Origin: Lachnotalea sp041821265
GTDB taxonomy: Bacteria; Bacillota; Clostridia; Lachnospirales; Lachnospiraceae
DNA: 64,000 bases
Direction of reading: 5' to 3'
Assembly (NCBI GenBank): GCA_041821265.1
Contig: JBGUEQ010000025.1
Span: 1 to 64,000, forward strand
The position numbers were made by a program, and so were the translations under genes. A model generated the notes under the pieces. It was not told the origin of the DNA. It did not search any database and was given only the letters and a program-made list of their open reading frames with translations. Of the stretch, positions 58,751 to 64,000 are shown in pieces; the stretch's first letter is position 1; each line of letters opens with the position of its first letter.

Positions 58751-60058
58751 ATGAGAATGTATGATTTGATTATGAAAAAAAGAGATGGTAAAGTGTTAGA
58801 ACAAGATGAAATTGAAATTATGATAGAAGGATTTACAAAGGGAACGATCCCTGATTATCAAATGTCAGCCATGATGATGGCAATTTTTTTGAAGGGTATG
58901 AATGATAGTGAAACGCTTAACTTAACAATGGCTATGGCTCATAGTGGAGACGTTCTTGATTTGTCAAATATAAATGGATTAAAAGTAGATAAACACAGTA
59001 CAGGCGGCGTTGGAGATAAGACTTCATTAGTGTTAGGACCAATGGTTGCAGCACTTGGGATACCAGTAGCCAAAATGTCTGGAAGAGGATTGGGTCATAC
59101 TGGCGGAACGATTGATAAATTAGAGAGTTTTGAAGGCTTTTCAGTGGATATTTCGACAGAACAATTTATTGAAAATGTGAATATAATTAAAATGGCAATC
59201 ATTGGACAAACAGCAGACTTAGCTCCAGCGGATAAAAAACTTTATGCATTAAGGGACGTGACTGCAACGGTTGACAATATGTCGTTGATTGCTAGTAGTA
59301 TTATGAGTAAAAAATTAGCTGCTGGCGCCGATGCTATTGTTTTGGATGTGAAAACGGGTAGTGGTGCATTTATGAAGACAGAAAAAGATTCCTTTGCATT
59401 AGCAAAAGAGATGGTTCAAATTGGTAATGGAGCAGGTAAGCATACGGTAGCTATTGTATCAGACATGGATCAGCCATTAGGGTTTGCAGTTGGGAATGCC
59501 CTTGAAGTGAAGGAGGCTATTGATACCCTAAACGGAGAAGGCTCAAAGGATTTGCTAGAATTATGCATCACTTTGGGAACTTACATGCTAATTGGAACTA
59601 AGAATGCTACATCCGTGGAGGAAGCAAGACAAAAATTATATGGCACAATCAAAGACAAGAGTGCATTACATAAATTTGCTGAATTTATTAAAGCACAAGG
59701 AGGAAATCCGGCTCCTATTTATGATACATCGCTTTTACCACAAGCATCTATTAAGGAAGAGCTGAAATCTGCGCAAGAAGGTTATGTAGATCATATTATT
59801 ACGGATGAGATTGGCATTGTATCCTTATTGCTTGGTGGTGGACGTGAAACGAAAACAAGCGAAATTGATCTGGCTGTTGGTCTAGTACTACACAAGAAAG
59901 TAGGAGATTATGTTCAAAAAGGTGAGAGTCTTGCAACAATATATGCAAATGATGAATCCAAATTAAAGGCTGCAAAAGAGAGATTTCAGGGTACTTATTT
60001 GATCACTTGTGAGAAAAAGGAAAAACCTAAATTTATAAAAGGAATTGTTGAAAGTTAA
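58751..60058 (+). CDS. pdp: Pyrimidine-nucleoside phosphorylase
   Basis: The 435-residue enzyme phosphorolyses uridine and thymidine/deoxyuridine for salvage. Motifs: KHSTGGVGDKTSLVLGPMVAA (phosphate site), the family signature SGRGLGHTGGTIDKLESF (about 109-126), and VLDVKTGSGAFMKT. The C-terminal domain with GLVLHKKVGDYVQKGESLATI is the biotinyl-like hammerhead. GGAGG lies 8 nt before the ATG at 58751. The gene is monocistronic, ending at the hairpin at 60077. Confidence 0.94.
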   Translation: MRMYDLIMKKRDGKVLEQDEIEIMIEGFTKGTIPDYQMSAMMMAIFLKGMNDSETLNLTMAMAHSGDVLDLSNINGLKVDKHSTGGVGDKTSLVLGPMVAALGIPVAKMSGRGLGHTGGTIDKLESFEGFSVDISTEQFIENVNIIKMAIIGQTADLAPADKKLYALRDVTATVDNMSLIASSIMSKKLAAGADAIVLDVKTGSGAFMKTEKDSFALAKEMVQIGNGAGKHTVAIVSDMDQPLGFAVGNALEVKEAIDTLNGEGSKDLLELCITLGTYMLIGTKNATSVEEARQKLYGTIKDKSALHKFAEFIKAQGGNPAPIYDTSLLPQASIKEELKSAQEGYVDHIITDEIGIVSLLLGGGRETKTSEIDLAVGLVLHKKVGDYVQKGESLATIYANDESKLKAAKERFQGTYLITCEKKEKPKFIKGIVES

Positions 60059-60076
60059 GATAATGGCATAAAAGAG

Positions 60077-60123
60077 ATAGAAGTTAGTAAATCAATTCAT
60101 TGATATTGCTAGCTTCTATTTTG
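60077..60123 (+). terminator. Terminator of the nucleoside phosphorylase gene
   Basis: ATAGAAG (60077-60083) pairs with CTTCTAT (60113-60119) around a long loop with additional TTAG/CTAG pairing; TTTT follows. Confidence 0.6.
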
Positions 60124-60162
60124 GTGTGACAGTAAAACACGTGAATTTTTCTAAATGAAAGT

Positions 60163-60190
60163 GCATATATTAGCATTAACTACATACAAA
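60163..60190 (+). promoter_or_regulatory. Candidate sigma-E-type sporulation promoter of yqfC-yqfD
   Basis: GCATATA (60163-60169) and CATACAAA (60183-60190), 13 nt apart, resemble the mother-cell sigma-E consensus (KMATATT, 14-15 nt, CATACANT). yqfC and yqfD are sigma-E genes in Bacillus subtilis. Confidence 0.5.
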
Positions 60191-60291
60191 ATATAGGAAT
60201 ATCACGAAGCACTAGCTGTCTTATCGAATGAAATGTGAAAGTGTAGATTATGATTTGTATGGTGAATGACAGGGTGGGGGTCAAAGACAGT

Positions 60292-60588
60292 ATGAGAAGA
60301 AGAGTTGACGCTAATAGAAAAAACACTAGACTAATGGAAAACGTAGCAGATACTCTCAAGCTTCCGAAGGATTTGCTTTTGGGGGCAGCTATTTTGACTG
60401 TAACAGGACAATGTGAAGCATATATTGAAAATTATAGTGGAATTATAGAATATACAGATAAAAAAATTAAAGTGCAAACCAAAACTTGCAGAATAGAGAT
60501 TTGTGGGAAAGAATTAAGAATCATATATTACACAAATGATGAAATGAAAATATCAGGTCAGATAGAGGAAATAAAATATCAGCACTAG
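60292..60588 (+). CDS. yqfC: Sporulation protein YqfC
   Basis: The 98-residue protein matches YqfC (B. subtilis 93 residues): DTLKLPKDLLLGAAILTVTG, the ENYSGIIEYTDKKIKVQT strand pair, and IEICGKELRI. The start is uncertain: the ATG at 60292 fits family length but its GGGTGGGGG site is about 12 nt away; in-frame starts up to 60250 exist. It lies 11 nt before yqfD and both act in the mother cell during sporulation. Confidence 0.88.
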   Translation: MRRRVDANRKNTRLMENVADTLKLPKDLLLGAAILTVTGQCEAYIENYSGIIEYTDKKIKVQTKTCRIEICGKELRIIYYTNDEMKISGQIEEIKYQH

Positions 60589-60599
60589 GGAGTGTGAAA

Positions 60600-61835
60600 A
60601 TGTTAATAAATCTTATGAAATTCATAAGAGGATATTTAAAAATAAGAATATACGGGTATTATCCAGAAAGATTTATCAATTTATGTAGTAAACGAAATAT
60701 TTTAATATGGGGCTTGGAGAATCAAGATTGCCAGTATGAATTGTTTCTAAGCGTTGAGGATTTTCGTAAATTGAAACCAATATTGAAAAAAACAAATACA
60801 AAACTCAAAATAGTGGAACGTTGTGGACTTCCTTTTTTTTTACACAAATACAGAAAAAGAAAAATGTTTTTTGGTGGAATTGTATTATTTGCATCAATAA
60901 TTTATGTACTCTCCCTCTTTATATGGGATATCAATATAAGTGGTAATTACTCAAGAACAAATGATGTTATATTAGAATTTCTGAATGAAAATAATATTTA
61001 TCATGGTATGATGAAAAATCAAATTAGTTGTGAAGATGTTGAACAACTAATTCGTAGCGAGTATAATGATGTAATCTGGGCATCAGCACAGATAAAAGGT
61101 ACAAGGCTTTTGATTGAAGTACAAGAAAATACTGATGTGGGGACTATTATGGAAAATAGTACACCAAGTGATATCGTTGCGGCAAAAGATTGCCTGATTA
61201 CTAGCATTATAACCAGAAAAGGTACGCCAATGGTTGAAAGCGGTTCCGTGGTAAAAAAAGGAGATATCCTTGTATCTGGAAGAGTAGATGTGTATAATGA
61301 TAATGCTGAGATAGAAGATTATCAGTATTATAATGCAGATGCGGACATTTATGCTAAATCATCACTTGATTATGTGGACAGTTTTGATGTTAACTATGAA
61401 TATAAGAACTATACTCAAAAACAAAGTGTAAGATATTATTTAAAAATTCTTAACAAAAAAATAAATATATTAAATGGTAAAATTAGTTATAATAAGTATG
61501 ATGTTTTTACAAATGAAAAACAATTAAAGTTCTCTACAAATTTCTATCTTCCGCTAATTGTGGGAAAAGTTCAGATAAAAGAGTATAGTGCAGAAGAAAA
61601 AACCTATACAAAAGAGGAAGCAATTTCACTTGGAAATAAACACCTTCAGGAATATTGTGAAAAATTAATTGAAAAAGGGGTTCAAATTGTCGGAAATAAT
61701 GTTAAAATACATATAGGAAAAAAATCCTGTGAAGCAGATGGATATCTTACAATTGTTGAAAAGACTGGTATAAGAGTGAATACAGAGATTTTAACAATTC
61801 CAGAAGAAGGGACTAATACGGATGAGCTTGAATGA
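60600..61835 (+). CDS. yqfD: Sporulation protein YqfD
   Basis: The 411-residue protein has a soluble N-terminal part (FIRGYLKIRIYGYYPERFIN), one membrane segment at about residues 88-108 (GGIVLFASIIYVLSLFIW), and an extracytoplasmic part with DINISGNY, WASAQIKGTRLLIEVQE and the conserved GTPMVESGSVVKKGDILVSG (AMIN/barwin-like). AGGGAG is 7 nt before the ATG at 60600. Its last codons overlap the start of the phoH remnant. Confidence 0.93.
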   Translation: MLINLMKFIRGYLKIRIYGYYPERFINLCSKRNILIWGLENQDCQYELFLSVEDFRKLKPILKKTNTKLKIVERCGLPFFLHKYRKRKMFFGGIVLFASIIYVLSLFIWDINISGNYSRTNDVILEFLNENNIYHGMMKNQISCEDVEQLIRSEYNDVIWASAQIKGTRLLIEVQENTDVGTIMENSTPSDIVAAKDCLITSIITRKGTPMVESGSVVKKGDILVSGRVDVYNDNAEIEDYQYYNADADIYAKSSLDYVDSFDVNYEYKNYTQKQSVRYYLKILNKKINILNGKISYNKYDVFTNEKQLKFSTNFYLPLIVGKVQIKEYSAEEKTYTKEEAISLGNKHLQEYCEKLIEKGVQIVGNNVKIHIGKKSCEADGYLTIVEKTGIRVNTEILTIPEEGTNTDELE

Positions 61836-61966
61836 AATCATTATTTAAATGCCGGCGGAATATGCTAAAAATGTATTTGGTCCATTTGATTTTTGTTAAA
61901 AAGATTGTAAAAGCATATGAGGAATATGAATCGAAAGAAAATACGAGATCAAGGACAAGAAAGTGA
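61822..61966 (+). pseudogene. phoH: phoH (ybeZ) remnant, internal deletion
   Basis: Starting at ATG 61822 inside yqfD, the frame reads MSLNEIII, a stop (61846-61848), then MPAEYAKNVFGPFDF: the N-terminal start of PhoH. After a frame change it continues FVKKIVKAYEEYESKENTRSRTRK to a TGA at 61964-61966, which looks like the PhoH C-terminal tail. About 290 central codons, including the P-loop ATPase, are absent. The place between yqfD and the HD-protein/ybeY genes is exactly where phoH lies in other Firmicutes. Family recognition of so short a piece is from pattern. Confidence 0.7.
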
Positions 61967-63165
61967 AAAATATGAAAGATAAGTATAATCATGTAGAAAT
62001 GTATTATAGTATTATGACTCTTTTAATGTATGTAGTGACGATAGTGTTAGTTGCTGTAGGGTCATTGTTGAAAGGTGAAGCTTTTGGATATATAGCTGCA
62101 AATGTATTTATCAGCTTAGTATGCATAACCATTATTTTGTTATATCTAAAGAAAATCAGGATCAATAAAATAAATTTCACGAAACAACTTGCAAGTTATG
62201 GAAGAATCATAAATATTTATGTAATATTGTTTGTCTTTTCGTTTTTATTAACGTTTGCACCAAGTGCGATCAGACCAATGTTTATTATAGGTATCATTAT
62301 GACTTTAGTATCAAATGAATATTTAGGGATGCTATTTCAAATATATATTTCTATTATAATTACGCTGATTACAGCAGATTCTATCGAGATATTAGTCTTT
62401 TATCTACTTTCAGGAATGGTTGGATGTGTTGTTGCTAAATATTTTTCACAGAGAAAATTTATATTATATGCAATTATTATAATGCTTACTACCAACTTAG
62501 CGTTATCGGGTATGCTTGAATACCTCAAAAATGGAACAATATCTATTAAGTACATCATAAGTTCACTAATCGTTACATTTGGAGGAATTCTCGTAATTGT
62601 ATTAGCACTTCCTTATATATATTATAGAATTGATAATAAACTAAGAGGAAAGTTACAAGAAATTAGTGCACCTGATTATGAACTTATTGTTATGCTTAAA
62701 AATTATTCAAAAGAGTTATATAATCATTCATTAAAAGTGGCCAAGCTTTCTGAGCGAGTTGCCTATAAGATTGGAGCGGATTCCTTACTCGCTAAGACAG
62801 GCGGTTATTATCATAAAATTGGCAAGCTAGAAGGCAAGGACTATGTTAACTGTGGAGTTGAAATAGCACGAAGTTATTCATTCCCGGAAGAAGTTGTTGA
62901 TATCATCAAACAACATACAGGACGTCATCAATGCCCCAAATCAATAGAAGCAGCAATTGTGATGATGTCAGATACTATAATTACTGCGTTTGAATATCTT
63001 GATGATAAACAAAATGAGATGGTATATGACAAAGATCTTGTAGTTGAACAAGTAATCAATACCAAACTAGAAAAAGACATGTTAGATAACTCGGGGCTTA
63101 CATTGAAAATGTTTCGTGATATAAAAAAATGCTTTAAACAGGAGGAAAATATTTATGACATTTAA
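61963..63165 (+). CDS. Membrane HD-domain protein, PgpH/YqfF-like, degenerate HD motif
   Basis: The 400-residue protein starts with GTG 7 nt after AAGGA and overlaps the phoH remnant's stop. There are six or seven membrane helices (about 12-215), then an HD domain: first His in NHSLKVAKLSERVA, then YYHKIGKLEGKDYV where PgpH-type c-di-AMP phosphodiesterases have YYHDIGK, and IIKQHTGRH. The HD Asp is replaced by Lys, so metal binding should be impaired. It also lacks the large extracellular domain of full PgpH (about 700 residues). It overlaps ybeY by 11 nt. Confidence 0.85.
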   Translation: MKNMKDKYNHVEMYYSIMTLLMYVVTIVLVAVGSLLKGEAFGYIAANVFISLVCITIILLYLKKIRINKINFTKQLASYGRIINIYVILFVFSFLLTFAPSAIRPMFIIGIIMTLVSNEYLGMLFQIYISIIITLITADSIEILVFYLLSGMVGCVVAKYFSQRKFILYAIIIMLTTNLALSGMLEYLKNGTISIKYIISSLIVTFGGILVIVLALPYIYYRIDNKLRGKLQEISAPDYELIVMLKNYSKELYNHSLKVAKLSERVAYKIGADSLLAKTGGYYHKIGKLEGKDYVNCGVEIARSYSFPEEVVDIIKQHTGRHQCPKSIEAAIVMMSDTIITAFEYLDDKQNEMVYDKDLVVEQVINTKLEKDMLDNSGLTLKMFRDIKKCFKQEENIYDI

Positions 63166-63652
63166 TATAGAAGTCGAGACCCAAATAGAACTTGGAATTG
63201 ATTATACAACCATTACGGATCGCGTAATCAATGAAGTTTTAGATTTCGAAAAATGTCCTTATGAGGTAGAAGTTAATTTAATCCTTACGGATAATACTGA
63301 AATACATAAAGTGAATATGGAATACAGGAAGATAGATAGACCTACGGATGTATTGTCGTTCCCAACGATTGAATATTTAACTCCATCTGATTTCTCAAGC
63401 GTTGAAGACAACGTAGAAGATTATTTTAATCCAGAAACGGGAGAACTAATACTTGGAGATATTATTCTATCAGTTGAAAAGGTACTTGAACAAGCAACGA
63501 GCTATCAGCATGAGGTTACAAGGGAGTATGCATTCTTACTTGCTCACAGTATGTTTCATTTATGTGGATATGACCATATGGAGGCTGAAGAAGCAAAAGT
63601 GATGGAGAATAAGCAAAATGAAATACTTTCTAGATTAAATATTAACAGATAG
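63155..63652 (+). CDS. ybeY: Endoribonuclease YbeY (16S rRNA maturation)
   Basis: The 165-residue protein has the family signature HSMFHLCGYDHME (H-x3-H-x5-H zinc site) near residue 129-141, together with RKIDRPTDVLSFP and LGDIILSVEKV. It acts in 16S rRNA 3' processing and ribosome quality control. GGAGG lies 9 nt before the ATG. It overlaps the HD-protein gene by 11 nt and is followed by a terminator. Confidence 0.96.
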   Translation: MTFNIEVETQIELGIDYTTITDRVINEVLDFEKCPYEVEVNLILTDNTEIHKVNMEYRKIDRPTDVLSFPTIEYLTPSDFSSVEDNVEDYFNPETGELILGDIILSVEKVLEQATSYQHEVTREYAFLLAHSMFHLCGYDHMEAEEAKVMENKQNEILSRLNINR

Positions 63653-63665
63653 ATAAAATATACAA

Positions 63666-63700
63666 AAGGCAATATAAGGTGAAGATATTGCTTATTTTTA
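63666..63700 (+). terminator. Terminator after ybeY
   Basis: AAGGCAATAT (63666-63675) pairs with ATATTGCTT (63685-63693), one G-U, followed by ATTTTTA. Confidence 0.7.
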
Positions 63701-63758
63701 AAGGATAAACAGTGGAAAGTAACTTTGGAGCTTTGCATTGATAAATTAGAGGTGTAAG

Positions 63759-64000
63759 ATGGGGAATAGAAAAAACAGTGAGTCGAATTTTATTGTGCAA
63801 GGAAGCATATTGGCAGTAGCTTCGGTCATATGCAGACTAATTGGTATTTTGTACCGGATACCATTAACCAATATTATAGGTGATGAAGGCAATGGATATT
63901 ATTCTTGTGCATTTGAAGTATATTCTATTATGCTCTTGATGTCATCGTATAGTCTACCTTTGGCAGTATCCAAGTTGGTGTCGGCAAGAGTTGCGAAAGG
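63759..64000 (+). CDS. Polysaccharide flippase, SpoVB/MurJ-like (partial, runs off the window)
   Basis: The first 80 codons are present, starting ATG after AGAGGTG. The segment NFIVQGSILAVASVICRLIG, then ILYRIPLTNIIGDEGNGYYS and MSSYSLPLAVSKLVSARVAK, matches the first two helices of MOP-superfamily flippases of the SpoVB/MurJ group (IGDEGNGxY is a hallmark). These move lipid-linked sugars across the membrane, in sporulation or wall synthesis. The rest lies beyond 64000. Confidence 0.88.
   Translation, partial: MGNRKNSESNFIVQGSILAVASVICRLIGILYRIPLTNIIGDEGNGYYSCAFEVYSIMLLMSSYSLPLAVSKLVSARVAK

Noticed and set aside
1..64000. CRISPR array or tandem repeats
   Set aside because: Repeats found are dispersed and palindromic, with no regular spacers and no cas genes.

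Overview
The window is 64 kb of low-GC chromosomal DNA. The gene content suggests an anaerobic, endospore-forming, motile Firmicute of the Lachnospiraceae type (Clostridium cluster XIVa, Lachnoclostridium-like). The pointers are yqfC/yqfD sporulation genes, chemoreceptors, a CD3324-family small protein, a DUF1062 protein, a DUF5050 protein and a ZTP riboswitch before a stand-alone AICAR transformylase. The genus is inference. No rRNA operon, CRISPR array, prophage or intact insertion sequence was seen, and one tRNA (Thr, anticodon CGT) was found.

Layout. 0-3.6 kb: glycogen branching enzyme and MscS channel. 3.6-9.5 kb: an accessory-looking block with an ABC-F ribosome-protection ATPase behind a structured leader, a CD3324-family protein and a DUF1062 protein each behind the same kind of leader (8-codon uORF plus two mutually exclusive hairpins), and a MerR regulator, a C39-like protein and an aldo/keto reductase with a MerR-type 19-bp-spacer promoter. 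9.5-14.8 kb: a small orphan, GH25 lysozyme, amtB-glnK, exonuclease III and tRNA-Thr. 15-24.7 kb: chemoreceptor, ZTP riboswitch and AICAR transformylase, an ABC transporter lacking its binding protein, queH, argH, asd and a FocA-type channel. 24.7-31.2 kb: GGDEF/EAL protein, polar amino-acid ABC transporter, MarR and a membrane/cytidylate-kinase fusion. 31.3-33.4 kb: a patch of gene decay (FtsX and LysR remnants, broken chemoreceptor). 33.8-39.1 kb: rlmI-like methyltransferase, then folC-folE-HD-folP-folBK. 39.4-50 kb: DUF5050, pheA, DUF815 ATPase, ppx-ppk, topB and a hexapeptide-repeat protein. 50-58.7 kb: a small beta-rich orphan, ABC exporter, membrane proteins, divergent MFS/MocR pair and more gene debris. 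58.7-64 kb: pyrimidine nucleoside phosphorylase and the sporulation/rRNA-maturation cluster yqfC-yqfD-(phoH remnant)-HD protein-ybeY, ending in a partial SpoVB/MurJ-like flippase.

Dispersed structure. Three families of structured repeats lie between genes. Family A is modular (about 130 bp full length, about 27 bp hairpin minimum, 13 copies called), family B has three copies and family C three. Several copies touch gene starts and create false N-terminal extensions (glgB, mocR) or false ORFs. All start sites here were re-chosen by ribosome-binding site.

Most notable: (i) the paired leader units before the CD3324 and DUF1062 genes, with compensatory changes between them; (ii) a leader before the ABC-F gene with a 12-bp long-range pairing next to its ribosome-binding site; (iii) the hierarchical repeat family A; (iv) a phoH gene reduced to its two ends between yqfD and an HD protein whose HD doublet reads HK; (v) a small protein with an aerolysin-like Ser/Thr-rich stretch, preceded by a very strong Shine-Dalgarno on a two-codon ORF.
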